A DNA stretch of 64,000 bases from Clarkia xantiana subsp. parviflora (lineage: Eukaryota > Streptophyta > Magnoliopsida > Myrtales > Onagraceae), in NCBI GenBank assembly GCA_036873135.1, contig JAPTYO010000022.1:6506979-6570978 (forward strand), written 5' to 3'. This document shows positions 47,053 through 59,746 of this stretch, piece by piece (position 1 is the stretch's first letter; every line of letters begins with the position of its first letter). Made by a program: the position numbers and the translations under genes. Below the pieces are notes generated by a model, which was not told where the DNA came from, did no database searches, and was given only the letters and a program-made list of their open reading frames with translations.

Positions 47053-47884
47053 TGTTGCGTTCTGGATGAACTGAGTCGTGTGGACGCGTCTGTCTGAATG
47101 GTTGAGCGGGTTTTTGGGCAGTCACCCTTCGTCTGAAAGAGGTTTTCGCCCTGATCGGTGACGATTGTTTGGTCTTAACGCTGAGTCTCGGAAAGGTCTG
47201 TGTCTCAAAAGGCGGTTGTGTCTCAGGAGGCGTCTGAGTCTCGGGAAACGGTGGTCTGTGCACAAGTCCGGGGCGCCGGTTCCTGCACGAAGGGCCAGTA
47301 CTAGCACGGAGAGGGGGGGGGGGTTGTGCTAGTGGAGCCCTCTCCGATGCCTAAGTCACTATAGGGCTAAACAAGTAATCTTAGAGAGAGAAAGTATTTC
47401 TAGAGAGAAGTCAGAGCTCAAAATACCAAAGTTGGACAAATGAGAGGATGTGTGAAAATGGGTGGCCAAGGCCTCCTATTTATAGGCTTCCCTGGGACCG
47501 GACCCGGTTTTAGAGCGGTTTGATGACGGTTTGAAAGCAAGCGGTAACCGTCATCAATATTGGCAATATGAGAACTTGACTTCTCTACACGTAACGGTAA
47601 TCGCGTAAACGGTAATCGCGCAATACCCGTAGTGCAATCCGGACCTCGTCGAATTTGGGAAATTCGGCGAGGTCCGGCTTGCCACGCAACCCGGACCTCC
47701 GATTGCAAGCAATCCGGACGTCCGGGTTGCTTCGTGCAATCCGATGGTCTGGTCCGGACGCGCGTAACGCGCTTCCGGACCGTTTTGACCCTTGGGAGAC
47801 GTTTTTGAAGCCGTGATGTGATTTTTGACGTGTTTACGTTGCCCGAAATATAAATATAAACTCGAATTGGGCACATATCCATCA
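47053..47884 (-). repeat. T5 5' LTR
   Basis: TGTTGCG...ATCA, 832 bp. It carries a 60-bp segment near 47690-47755 absent from the 3' LTR and a shorter G tract. Confidence 0.92.
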
Positions 47885-49829
47885 GCGACTATGACCCTAA
47901 AGAAAAATGAGTTTTTTTTTCCCGCCAACTCACTTTTCGCCATGATTGCCCCTGCGGGTTTTCAATCATGCTTCTCTCCCTAACTTTTGCCTAGGTCACC
48001 TTTATTGGTTTTCAACCTAGCGGGATTTTATTTATTTTTCTTTCTTTTTTTTTTTTGTTTTTTCAATCGAAATGAAAATTTACAAAAACTAATTAACAAC
48101 AATTATGTACATGCCCCTAGCGGCAGATTAAAACTTCTGAATACACGTGACATTTTTCTTGATGGTGATCGAGTCAGAACAAGTTGTCTGTGTTGATGTC
48201 TTGGGTTTAGTACCCTCCGATGGAAGACATCGAAAATACTAATTTTTCTCTCGAATGCTTTGGTCATGCTTGATCACAACGGGGATGTCCTATGGCCAGC
48301 ACCCTTTGGGTTAGCCACATGCTTGATGAATAGCCATGTTGATGAACGCACATGGATGGTGTGAAACTTGGTCCGGCAGACCTCAAATGGTAACTGGAGC
48401 TTCAGAGGTATGGAAACTCTCCGGGATAAACTCGGCAGTAGACATTAGAATGGTAGCCAAGCAAAGGGCCGTGCGCGAGATGTGCTCTTCAGGGGCCTCG
48501 ATTTGAAATGATTATCAATCCTGCAAAAAGAGAAGAGAGATGCTCAAATTTCATGGATAAAATTGATCACATCTTCTCTTACCTGGGTGTTAGATATCTC
48601 GAATGATTAATTTGTTCTTCATGCAACTAGATTAAATTTATGATCTAAGATGTTTTGCACCATCATGGAGCTTGCTGATTTCGCTGAGTGCTCTATTTGG
48701 CTTGAACGCAGGACAGATGTTCAAAACGAAGTTTTTTTCAAAAGGATTTTCTCGTCCTTTGTTTAAACTCGAATAGTCGCACTCAACTGCATAGTTAAAC
48801 TATTTTCTCAAAAAATAGAAACAAATCTCTTTTTTAAAACGTTAGCTCATGCAAAGGTTGAGACGATCTTGCACCTTGGATACAAACGAATGACACTTTG
48901 AGTTTTTTTAAAATGCTCATGCATGCTCGAAAGTTAAAGTTCCACTGTTAATAAACTTACAACCAGTTTACCTGAATGATACATATGAAATGTATGTACG
49001 AAATGAAAAATCCAGGTAAAGTTATTTTTTTTTTTTAAAGGATGCATATGAGATGCAAAAAATAAATACAAGATGCAAACTTAAAAATAAAAGATCTACA
49101 ACTAAGAAAAAATTACAATTGCCTTATAGGGTTTTTTTTTTTTTCGAAAATAATGCATATGAGATGCACGTTTTTTGTTAAAAATTCAGGTAAAATGTTT
49201 TTTAAACAAAGAGCCCTAGAACTAAGAAAGCTTATTATTTATCTAATTTTTTTTTAAATAAATGTATATCGGGTGCATTATTAAAAATAAAACGAATTAG
49301 GTAAAAAGTTTTTGAAATGATGCACCTGGAATGCATGTTTAAAATTAAAAACTCTAATAGCTAAAGATGAAATTAAAAAATCTAATGCGTACGAAACTCA
49401 TGTTTAAAATAAAAAATGCAGGTAAGAGGTTTAAAAAAAAAACAATGCATACGAAATGCATGTTTGGAAAAAAAAAAATTCTACAACTAAATGACTAACT
49501 ATCTAGTTGAAAATGTTTTTTTTTTTGTTTTTAAATGGATTGAGATGAAAGCATGAGAAATAAAGTTACACAATTAGAAAAACTTATAGTTTACCTGATA
49601 ATCTCTTTACAACAAAAAAAAGACACGGATAAAACACTACACGTTAGGGGGTAAAAAAATGTGTGGCTTTGCTCTACAAGGTTGGTTCCACTGATAGGCT
49701 CTCGAAAATGTGGTTTCCCTCCCTATCATAGGGATCACAGGACCTTCACAAGCGAGTGGAGTTGTTCTGAGTCGTTTCGGCAGCTCGGCCGCGCGGTCGT
49801 ACCCTTACTAACTCTCTGAGGTTCCTAGT
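47885..49829 (-). mobile_element. R4 interior, part 2, and flank of C7
   Basis: Continues R4 after T5: GCGACTATGACCC matches the broken repeat at 31765. Segments with GATTGCCCCTGCGGGTTTTC and TCAACCTAGCGGGATTTTAT echo about 30895-31170. Beyond about 48600 it is AT-rich with many ATGCATATGAGATGCA-like words (about 49030-49460). No gene and no 5' LTR of R4 is recognised. Confidence 0.5.
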
Positions 49830-51514
49830 TGTTAGATTACGGGGAGTAATCACTACGGAAACTTAAAACATGGTACGTCCTAGTAATCGAAATTACGCAG
49901 CGGAAGATTCGCATTTACAGTTCTCCGTAGACCCAAGATCTTCGTAAGAGGGAGTTCACGATCCTCCGGTCGAAACCCGTAGAGGTTCTTGTTAAAGAAG
50001 CCCTACGCGGTATAAGCTCAACAGCAAAGCCTCTGATTGATTCATGGCAAGGGGACAGATCTCCGGAGTGTTTGCTCGAAGGAAAATTAGCAAACCTTAG
50101 GTGAGTAGTGTGGTTCGGCCGAAACACTGTGTAGGGTGGAGGGTTTTTCTCTCTAAAACACTCTAATGAGGGAATAGTGATTAACCCTAAAAATCCCCTA
50201 GCAGCATGTATTTATAGGAGGAGCAAAGTGGAAAAAATTCCACTTTGCCCTTCCTACAAGTTTCGGCCGACCATATATAAGGGAGGCCCATATTTTTGGG
50301 CCTCTCATGTCAACTGGGATTCGGGTCTAGCCCAATTACCCTAATGTGACATGTACCTAATATCCTTAGGTAAACTATACATATTATGGGCTACAAATTA
50401 CGGCGCCTATCACCATATGCTTACAGCTCCCACTCACCGGAATGTGAGGGTGCCTGTTAATGTATTGATTTCCAAATATGCTTCAACATTTCACTCCTTC
50501 AATCTGGTCCTTGCTTCCGAATAGTTCATACGAGGTTTGCCGTGCGACCGACGGATACGACGGGCATCGTGCTACTCATCTGTTAAGAGTATTGTAGCGC
50601 CCGCGGAACGTTGATTCCCTTTTCTCCAATCAACCTGTTATAAACAAAATTTATGTATTGTACATCGCTGTATACTAGGTCAACTGATAATTCTCCAAGG
50701 CGTCTGTATAAGTATTTACAACCTTCAACTAGTATCCGGTTGGTGGCCACCTAGTGAATACAAGAGTCGGTGAATTATAGGTGATCTTGACCATCCCCAT
50801 TGCTCATACCCTTAGTCAAACCCAACCGGTTTCCAAAGATGTGGTCACTGGGCCTTTTTGTTCAGCACTACGCTCGTACGCCGGGAAGCGAGCATTGAGC
50901 CTGACCTTAGTTATGAGTTTTGAGTCCATGAGGATACTTCGGGTGCCTCTTCATAAGGCTTCCGGGATCAATCACACGCTCGAGGTGAAGAAGTATGCGC
51001 CCACCAGAATCACAAGGATTCTTTCCTAGCACAACTGAGCTGTGACCCCATGGTCGAACGTGGCACGCGTAGTATGAAGCACACGTTGATAGCATACCTG
51101 AACCTTTTGGGTCAACAGGAATGGGATATGTCAATCATGCTATTATCACAGATTTTCATCTGGCCCAAAATGTGGAATAATGACGAACTAAGTTCATCAC
51201 GGCGATCTGCAAAATGAATATCATGTCGAGTTACTTCGACATTGAGACAATCGTTATGCGTAATCAAGTTTATCCCCCTGATTCTTAACCAGCCTTGCTT
51301 AGTAAAGGCCTCCCTCCACAGCAAGACGACCGTACCTGTGTGACGAGGTAATGCCCACATTCGAATAGTTATGGCAGAGGATTGCGTCCTCCTACGACTT
51401 AGTTTATAGACTGAATATTTGATGTAATCAAAACATTATGACGATTGATCATAAACTCAATTGCAATTCTTTCGCTTACCAAATGTAACTTTCTAATATC
51501 AAAATGTTATCACA
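49830..51514 (-). repeat. C7: probable 3' LTR of a copia element
   Basis: Plus strand TGTTAGATTACGG... to ...TGTTATCACA at about 51514, so about 1.7 kb. It directly follows, in minus orientation, the end of a copia RNase H. TATAAATA on the minus strand near 50210-50217 fits an LTR promoter. Boundaries are inferred from TG/CA ends only. Confidence 0.55.
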
Positions 51515-51528
51515 GATATATGCCACCA

Positions 51529-51712
51529 CTAAACCCTACGCAATCCATGAAGTTTTACATGCTTTTCGAATATCTCCCTGCGTAGTGGTTTAGTTAATGA
51601 GTCCGCAATCATATTATCAGTGGACAAGTATTCCATAGTGATTATAATTTCTTCTAACATAGATTTAGCATATAAATACTTCACATCAATTTGTTTGGTC
51701 CTACAATGGTAC
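51529..51712 (-). pseudogene. C7 copia RNase H C-terminal fragment
   Basis: Last 60 codons of a copia polyprotein: CRTKQIDVKYLYAKSMLEE, then STDNMIADSLTKPL and FEKHVKLHGL, the usual end of copia RNase H. Cut at 51712 by T8; the rest of the element would lie beyond T8, outside the window. Confidence 0.85.
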
Positions 51713-52482
51713 TGTTGGATCACGGTTGGAACTCCGGTACATTCTTGACGGAAGTCCGAACTCCTTCGCTCCAAGTAATCCTGCAAGAAGGGGATAGACC
51801 GGGCGGTGACCCAGAATCCCTCTCCGATGCTTAAATGAGTATCTCGGTATAGACTGGAAAACAAGTATGAGTATGTGAATGTTCAACGTATCAATCCTGA
51901 AGTAACTCCTTCCTTTATATAGCGGAAGGGTCACCTCAGTTACCTGTTGAGATAACATGCCACGTTACGTTTATCTCGGCTAGTAGCCCACGTTCCGTCT
52001 TTTCAGGCCACTTCCCCACTATGTTGATAGTGGGCATGTTTCTCGGACTCGTTCTCTAGTGGCAAGTCCCGACGGATGTCGGGGACTCCAGAGTTATCTC
52101 TTTTGGTAACCGCTCGGGGCCCCTCGTCATCGGTACAGGGCCAGCATTCTCAGGGATTCAATATCGGGGCCTACTTAAAGGCATATCATCAGGGCCTACT
52201 TAAAGGCATATCATCGGGGCCTACTTAAAGGCATATCATCAGGGCCTACTTAAAGGCATATCATCAGGGGCCTACTTAAAGGAATAGGATCGGGGCCTAC
52301 TTAAAGGCATAGGATCGGGGCCTACTTAAAGGCATAGTTTCGGTAGCGTTCAGCTCATATGTCGGTATCGTTCTTTGTCGGGTCCTCTCGTATGGTCTTC
52401 TAAGCCTCTTTTGGGGCCCAGTGGGCCTACTTCGCCGTTTAGTCGCCGTTAATGGGCCTAATGGCTATATCGAAACCCATCA
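51713..52482 (-). repeat. T8 3' LTR (770 bp)
   Basis: TGTTGGATC...AACCCATCA. TATATAAA on the minus strand at 51914-51921; complement of TTAAGCATCGGAGAGGG near 51820. Confidence 0.92.
52155..52340. repeat. 25-bp tandem repeat in T8 3' LTR
   Basis: Seven copies of GGGCCTACTTAAAGGCATA plus TCATC or GGATC; the same array lies at 62595-62770 in the 5' LTR. Each unit contains the inverted pair GCCT / AGGC. Confidence 0.92.
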
Positions 52483-52500
52483 TTTGCCCCCAAGACATGA
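52483..52500 (-). promoter_or_regulatory. T8 polypurine tract
   Basis: TCTTGGGGGCAAA on the minus strand before TGATGGG of the LTR. Confidence 0.7.
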
Positions 52501-52755
52501 GGGACTTATAGTTCGTCGTGTCTTCCAACTCCGGACCTTTCGATATTCCGAGGATAGACACCGAATCCGAAAAGATTTCTCAATTACTCAACTATTAAAT
52601 GCGTTGGGTGATGAAGTGACGGCTTGAGTGCCCGTGCCTGCTTTTCTGGGAAAGCGCTTTATAGCCGTTTTGTCCCTAGTGTTTCGACGATTCAGGTTGA
52701 GGCGTTTCATCTTCAACGGTCCAGATCGCAACTTCTCTTTGCCTATCCTCTCTCC

Positions 52756-52763
52756 TATAAAAA
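52756..52763 (+). promoter_or_regulatory. TATA box for the T8 antisense gene
   Basis: TATAAAAA in CTCTCCTATAAAAACCC, about 170 bases before the predicted ATG, with pyrimidine-rich leader sequence between. It points along the plus strand, against gag-pol. Confidence 0.55.
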
Positions 52764-52933
52764 CCCAAATCTTGGCACTATTCAGTTCTTCTCTACCGTT
52801 TCATTCTCTGTGTTTTCAAAAGCTCAAGCTCTCCTTTCCCTTTCTGATCAACACTCCGGCGACCAGGACCTCCGACCAAAAAGATCATCCTTTCTTCTCC
52901 GATTCAAGATCATCCTTTCTTCTCCGATTCAAC

Positions 52934-55751
52934 ATGTCTGGTAAGATTTCCTCCTTCGATTCTGAAGAAACTTGTTAGCATAGTTTTTCCTTTCATCTCA
53001 ATCAACTTACCCAAACTTTTGCAGAAATCATCTGTGCCTTTTCTTGCCATGATTACTTTCCAGATGGTGAGTCCAGTTCCGGGGGGAGGAAACCCATCAA
53101 GTTCGACTATGCTTGTAATGAGATTTCGGACACCGCCTATGATGCAGCTCTCCGGGAGGGATGTATTACTTCGACCCTGGGAGCCTTGCTTCCCTTTTCC
53201 TTGGCCTCGCGTCCTGGGTGACTATGTCATCACTCGTCCCCGGGAAGGGGAGGTATTTGTCTCCACCGGGCAAATATCGGCAGGGATTCGCTTCCCCTTC
53301 TGTGGTGACATGGTCGAGATGTGTAAATATTACAAAACACATCCTACTACCTTCTCCCCTCATGCCATCCGCGTGTGGAATGCCTTCCGCGTCCTTTGCC
53401 TCCGCCAACAATGGCCCTATAGCCTCCGACTCTTCTGGACCTTCTATGGACTGAAGTGCAATGACGTCGGGGTCTGTGCCTTCTACCCGCGGATGCCTAA
53501 GTGGATCAAGGCACAGCTCTCCTGATGTAGCTGGACTGGTGACACATGGAAGGTTGCCAAAGGCCGGGGGCTGATTACTGACTCGGGGCCCGACAATAGC
53601 GGCTGGAAGAAGAGTTATTTCTTCATCCGGAATAGCTCAATCCCGTGGCCCCGATGGGAGGTTGAAGCGGACCCTCGATGGGGGATTTCCACTGCATCCG
53701 AGGAGGATTTCCAGATGCTCCATTGCATCCAGCTTTACCGTTGGGGGATTCTTTCGTTCCCCTCGATGCCAACTCCCTCATGGAGAGGGACCTAGTTCTG
53801 GCCGGGATTCGTCTCCTCGATGTTATCTCCGGGGGTCAGCTCTACGATGGCCCTTCCAACCTCGTTCCTTGGGTAATATTCTGATTACACTTTTCATTTT
53901 CGTCTTTGCAGCTAAGAAGGTATCATTGCTGACCAATCTCGTGCTTAAGCAGGCGGAGACCGATGCTGTCCAGCGCCTCGCGAGGAAGAGGAAGTCTTCG
54001 AAGAGGGCCACCTCCTCCTCCGCACCTCCGACTTCGGAGCAGATCAAGCGGGCCCGGGTGGAGAAGATGGAGCAAATCTTCAACACCAAGACTCCCGAGG
54101 AAGGTAAACAACTCCGCTCAGCAATTCGATTATACAGGAGGCGTATTCCCGATGAGTTAATCCCTTCCGATAAGGGAGCCCGGATCGAAGGGATCAAACG
54201 CATCCTGCAAGGAGAAACTCCCCGCATCCTCAAAGCGGGTTACTACAATTATTACGGGAAGGATCAATATCTCTCCTGATCAACTTCCTGACTTTCTTTC
54301 TGAAGCTTCTCGTCCTCCAGCTGCAGGTCGATCGGGAGCTGGAGCTTCGGCGGAGGTGCCACCCTCTGACGCCCAGGTCGGAGAGCCCCTCCTTTCTCTT
54401 CCGGCCCCAGGAGGATCGGGGACTGAAGACGCCCTGACGGACGCCCAGTTCCGTTGGGTGATGGACCTGGACATCTCTCACTCTTCGGAGGAGCCGAGCG
54501 AGGGTCAACCCCTGGTTCGTCGTCGGGGGGCGAGGCAGACCCCGCTGGAGCCGACTCCCGAAGGGCTGCCTCCATCTTCTTCGGCACAGCAGCTGTCGCC
54601 GGTCTTGAGCTTGACTACCGAGGAGCCGGCGGGTTCTCATGGCGGCTCGGAGGCCCGCACCTCCGATACTCAGGGTGTCGTTCCCCCTCTCCCCTTAGAC
54701 GGGAGCTTCTACCAGCTTTACTCCCCCGATCAGGCAGCGGCTCCTTGGACTCCGATCGAGTCGTTGCGGGGGGTCCCGCTGCGTCGGGATGATGTGTCCT
54801 CGGAACTGGGTCTGCACCTGCTGGTAGGCTCGGTTCCACCATCTATGAAGCTTCCGCTCTCCCTGGATCGAGATGACATCTACGCGGATATCCGCGCCAT
54901 GGCCGTTCGTCGCGTGGAGGTAAGGTTTCCTGTTTTTACACTTAGTATATATAAGGCAGAATATTTTCGTGTACTGACCTCTTCCCTTCTTCTTTACAGG
55001 AAATAGCGGACCAACACCGCTGTTTCGGGTACGTCCTGGCCTTTGGAGGAGGCCCTCCTTAACCAGAAGACTCCTTAACCAGAAGACTCGGGACCTCCTG
55101 AGGCCGGTCCACGATTTCGAGAGGTTGCTGAAGCAGGAGCGCCAAAGGCTCCAGGAAGAGCAGCAGGGGCGAGCGGAGGATCGGGACGGGTTTGTCCTCG
55201 AGAAGAAGGCCCTTGAGGACGCCAAGGCGGGGCTAGAGGATGAGAAGGTCCTTCTCACCAACCGGTCCCGACAGCTGGAGCGGGAGGTCGCTGAGTTCCC
55301 TGCCAAACTGGCTGAAGCTGGAGCCAAAGGTCGGGAGGATTATCGGGGCTCCGAGGCTTTTCAAGCGGACGCGGTGAAGTTCTGTACGACGGAAGTGGAT
55401 AACACCCTGCTTAATGCTGTCGAGGAGCTCCATCTGGAGTATGGTGGTGCCATCGACTTCACCAAGTCTCCGACTCTCGCCCCCTTCGCGGAGAGGTATT
55501 TCAACCTTTCTGAGGAGAGTGACGGGGGCAACACCCCCGAGGGGACTGTGGGTGCTGAAGGCACGGTGGAGCCTCCAAGTGCAGACATCCCGACGACTGA
55601 GCCCCCGATGATTGACCCTCCCGCGGCTAATCCTTCAGAGTCCGATCCTCCCGCGGCCAATCTTCCAGGATCCGATCCTCCGGTCACGGAGCCTTCTGCC
55701 ACAGATCTCGTTGACCCTGCTCCCCTCGACGCTGCCAAGGATCAAGCTTAA
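52934..55751 (+). pseudogene. T8 antisense gene: Transposase_28-like domain and coiled coil
   Basis: Counterpart of the T1 gene. The first exon is seven bases (ATGTCTG) before a GTAAGA donor; the acceptor is at 53024. The domain exon has ALREGCITST, GIRFPFCGDMVEM, AIRVWNAFRVLC and, after an in-frame TGA at 53523, YFFIRNSSIPW. A frame change near 53160 is needed to join its halves. A later exon (about 53911-54280) is basic, with RLARKRKSSKRA. Then a Pro/Ser/Gly-rich linker, an intron at 54920-54999, and a coiled coil (MLKQERQRLQEEQQ onward) with an acidic, PSESDPPAAN-repeat tail, ending at 55751. Nothing suggests a catalytic site. Stop and frameshift imply it is broken. Confidence 0.65.
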
Positions 55752-55835
55752 TCGCTTTATTTTCGAATCCTTGTAATTTCCTTTTTGTCGTGAACCTTTG
55801 GATCTTTATAATATCAATCCCTTCCGGTCCCGATT

Positions 55836-56250
55836 ACCATTGCACCACTTAAGGTGAATTAACTACGCCACTTAAGGCAATTCGGTCATATCACATAGAG
55901 TAATTTCAACGCATCACTTAAGACATTTCACCCACACCACTTAAGGTGATTTAATCATGCCCCTTAAGGCAACTTATCCACACCACTTAAGGAGATTTAA
56001 TCGTGCCACTTAAGGCGGAACCACGCCACTTAAGGCGATTTAATCGTGCCCTTTAAGGCAACTTATCCTCACCACTTAAGGCGATTTAATCGTGCCACTT
56101 AAGGCCGAATCACGCCACTTAAGGCGATTTAATCGTGCCATTTAAGGCGGAACCGCGCCACTTAAGGCGAAATCGCGCCACTTAAGGCGGAACTACACCA
56201 CTTAAGGCGATTTAGCTACACCACTTAAGGCGATTTAAGCATACTTAGAA
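55836..56250. repeat. About 25-bp tandem repeat in T8
   Basis: About fifteen copies of ACGCCACTTAAGGCGATTT and variants (GCCACTTAAGGCGGAACC). The core CTTAAGG is palindromic. Confidence 0.92.
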
Positions 56251-56334
56251 CGATAAGTCTAAGCACAATCTGGTCGGAAGCAACCTCTTTATTCATTGAT
56301 GGCTCAAAACCTGTTTATATCAAGTCAAAACGAT

Positions 56335-56525
56335 AAACAACTTGCACCACTGAAGGCGACTTCGATAAACAACTTGCACCACTGAAGGCGACTTAATAAA
56401 TAACTTGCACCACTGAAGGCGACTTAATAAGTAACTTGCACCACTGAAGGCGACTTAATAAATAACTTGCACCACTAAAGGCGACTTAATAAATAACTTG
56501 CACCACTGAAGGCGACTTAATAACA
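56335..56525. repeat. 27-31-bp tandem repeat in T8
   Basis: Six copies of CTTGCACCACTGAAGGCGAC followed by TTAATAAATAA, ending at the integrase stop. Confidence 0.92.
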
Positions 56526-58652
56526 AGCATGAAATTTCTTCAAGTGTTCGCCACTAAAAGAATGCTTCAACACATTGCCATCGAGGTCTTCTAACTTATA
56601 CGCATTTCGAGCTGGCATCCCCACGACCTTATAAGGTCCTTCCCATTTTGGTTACATCTTGTTAATCCGATCCAAAAGGGTAAATTCGTTCCGACGCCAC
56701 ACCAGTTCCCCGAAAAAGATCTGTCGAGACTTGACTCGTCGATTATAATATCGGGCCGTTGCCAAGCGCATCCGAGCCTGGACCTCCTCGGCACTCCGCC
56801 TCTTCTCATCGACCAAGTCCAAGTCCAGACGCCTCATTTCATCATTCGACAGGGGTTCATAATACCTTGTCCGATGGGATGTCACAGCTATTTCGATGGG
56901 AGCAACTGCTTCCGTGCCATAAACAAGGCCAAACGGAGTCTCCCCCGTTGATCGTTTGGGTGTCGTTCTAACAGCCCAAAGCACATTTTCCAGCTCATCT
57001 AGCCATTTTCCCTTCAAGGCATGAACCCTCTTCTTCAGGCCATCCATCACGATCTTGTTGGCTGACTCCACCTGTCCATTGGTTTGAGTATGACGGACAG
57101 AGGCTGTCCGATTCTCAATTTTCAGTTCCTCCAGGTACTCCTTCCACTGGGCCCCGTTGAACGGAGGGCCATTATCACTAATCACCACCTTGGGGATCCC
57201 GTATCGGGATATGATATGGGTCTGAAGGAATTTGAGGATATGGTTCCCCGTTGTCTTGGCCAATGCCTTAGCTTCTATCCATTTCGAAAAATAATCAATA
57301 GCCACGACTAAATATCGACACTGACCTTTTGCAACTGGAAGGGGTCCCACCAAGTCGATTCCCCATTGCGCGAAGGGCCAAGCACTCTTGATAGACGCCA
57401 GAGCGGCAGCTGGAGACACGATATTCGGGGCGTACCTCTGGAAAGCGTCACAGGATCGGACTAGCATCGTTGCCTCCTTGTTCATCGAGGGCCAGTAATA
57501 GCCCAGGTTCAGCACTTTCCTCATGATGGATCGGGCACCTTCATGACAAGCCAAATATCCTTCGTGCACCTCCCTGAGGATCCGACCTGTGTCGGGCTCG
57601 GCCACGCATTTCAGATAAGGAGTTAAATACCCCTTTTTGTACAACTGATTGTCCACCATCATATAATTTGGCGCGATTCGGCGTATCTTGCCGGCTGCTA
57701 CTTCATCATCGGGGAATGCCCCCGAAGTCAGATACGCGACTATCGGGGTCATCCAAGTGAACTCCTCAGATCCGATCTCAATGGCACACACCTCTGATTG
57801 ATCGGTGGTTGACAGGATCACCTTCTCCAAGAAATGCACCTTCCAACTTTCGTCAAGGGGTGCCACCAAGGCGAACTTGCTCAAGGCATCTGCTTCCACA
57901 TTATCCTCCCTCGGGATCACCTCAATATCGAAGCTCTTGAAACTCTCCTTCAGGGTTTGTACATCGCGAAGATATTTTTTCATCATCGGGCTCTTTGCTT
58001 CGTATCGCCCCTGGACTTGGTTCACGATCAGGCAAGCATCACACTTCACCTTTAAGTGACCAACTCCCGTTCCTTTAGCAATCCTGAGGCCAGTGATGAG
58101 AGCCTCATATTCAGCTTCATTATTGGTAGCCCTAAATGTCAAGGCCAAGGCATATCGGAGGGGCTCGACTCCGTCTGGTGGTATCAGCACGAAACCTGCT
58201 CCCGACCCTTCTGAATTTGAGGAGCCATCGGTGTACATCTCCCAAGTATTTTCGGCGTCGGGCTGTTCTGACTGCTCTGTTATCGGGACTTCCATAGTTG
58301 CCCCCTCTACAGGGCCCGCTTCTTCTAGATCGGGGGCTGTAGACTCTGCTATGAAATCCGCCAACGCCTGGCCCTTAATAGCCGTTCTCGGAGCAAAGTG
58401 AATGCGGAGCTCATTAAGCTCGACTGCCCATTTCACTAATCTCCCCTACGCATCAGGTCGGTTCAAAAAATGTTTCAAGGGCTGATTCGTCAAAACGGTA
58501 ATCTCATGCGCATGGAAGTAAGGTCTCAGCTTCCGAGCAGTAACAATCAACGCATAAAGATACTTCTCAACGACGGGATAATTCATTTCAGACTTGGCGA
58601 GTGCCTTGCTTACATAATAGACGGGGATTTGGTTACCCTCTACAACTTTCAC
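56520..58652 (-). pseudogene. T8 RNase H and integrase
   Basis: RNase H starts in frame 58446-58652 (PVYYVSKALAKSEMN, RPYFHAHEITVLTNQPL) and continues after an in-frame TAG at 58446 with the block WAVELNELRIHF, YTDGSS, NNEAEYEAL. Integrase follows: CHEGARS, CDAFQRY (one zinc Cys appears changed to Phe: CDAF for CDxC), WGIDLVGPLP, SDNGPPF, QTNGQVESANK, RTTPKRSTGETPFGLVYG. Frame 56652-58436 ends in TAA after NKM, but PKWEGPYK and SGEHLKKFHAC can be read on to about 56520. A one-base deletion near 58655 separates it from RT. Confidence 0.88.
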
Positions 58653-59746
58653 TAGACAGAGCTAACAGCAAATTCAGAAACAGCCAAATACAGATATAGT
58701 GCCTCGCCTGGGATGGGCTTCGCCAATGGCGGGAGGGTGCGGAGGTGCTGCTTGAGTGCCTGGAATGCCTCCTCGCACTTGGCAGTCCACTCAAACTTCT
58801 TGTTGGCCCTTAGCACTTCAAAGAACGGCATAGATCGATCACTTGCCTTGGATAGGAAGCGATTCATCGCGGCTAATCGACCATTCAGCACCTGCACCTC
58901 CCGATGGTTCGTCGGGGACTTCATCTCCTCGATTGCCTTCAGCTTCTCAGGGTTCACCTCGATTCCCCTCTGGCTCACCATGAAGCCCAGAAACTTCCCT
59001 GAGTGCACTCCAAAGGCGCATTTGGTCGGGTTCAAGCGAACTTGATGAAGCCTCATTCGCTCGAACGTTGTGGCTAAGTTGTGAACATGATCCTCGGCCT
59101 GTCGGGACTTCACCAGCATGTCGTCCACATAGGCCTCCATTGTTTTCCCCAACACGTCCCCAAACAGCTTGTTCACCATCCTCTAATAAGTTGCGCCTGC
59201 ATTGATTAGTCCAAAGGGCATAACATCATAATGATAGATGTCACTATCAGCATAAAAAGCAGTGTGGGGGGCATCCTCCTTGGACATCTTGATCTGATTG
59301 TAGCCGGAGTAGGCATCCATAAAGCTCAGCAGCTCATGTCCCGATGTGGCATCCACCAGCTGGTCGATCCTCGGGAGCGGATAGCAATCCTTCGGGCATG
59401 CTTTGTTCAGGTCGCGGAAATCCACGCACATCCGCCACTTGCCATTGCTCTTCTTCACCAGGGCTGGGTTGGCGACCCAGGTCTGGAATCGGAGTTCCTT
59501 AATAAATCCAGCATCAAGCAACCTGCCCACCTTTTGCTGGATCGCGATCTTCTTGTCGGCACCCATTGGGCGCCTTCTCTGTGTGATCGTCTTGATCGCG
59601 GGATCAATCTTCAGCTCGTGAGTAATTACATCGGGGCTGATTCCTGGAATGTCGCTCGGGGACCAGGAAAACAGCTCCTTAAACTCCTTCAATAGATCGA
59701 TCAGTTCTTGGGCCGTCTCCTCCGACAGGGCGGACCCGATTTTCAC
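58652..59746 (-). pseudogene. T8 reverse transcriptase
   Basis: Nearly full length in one frame apart from a TAG at 59183-59185 inside ATYQRMVN (CAG to TAG). Visible: FSWSPSDIPGISPDVI, WVANPALVKK, MCVDFRDLNKACPKD, FMDAYSGYNQI, YHYDVMPFGLINAG, then MEAYVDDMLVKS with the catalytic aspartates, LNPTKCAFGVHSGKFLGF and RANKKFEWTAKCEEAFQAL. It ends in a frameshift before RNase H. Confidence 0.9.

Larger units (their letters stand above)
31770..47884 (-). mobile_element. T5: gag-less Tat-type Ty3/gypsy element
   Basis: Flanked by GCGAC (31765-31769 and 47885-47889). LTRs of 808 and 832 bp, primer site TGGCGCCGTCTC, then protease, reverse transcriptase, RNase H and integrase on the minus strand, and a convergent plus-strand gene. 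There is no gag: the ATG lies 48 bases into the leader and the frame runs straight into the protease region. The copia element C6 splits RT from RNase H. Without C6 it is 10.4 kb. Several stops and shifts make it inactive now. Confidence 0.92.
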
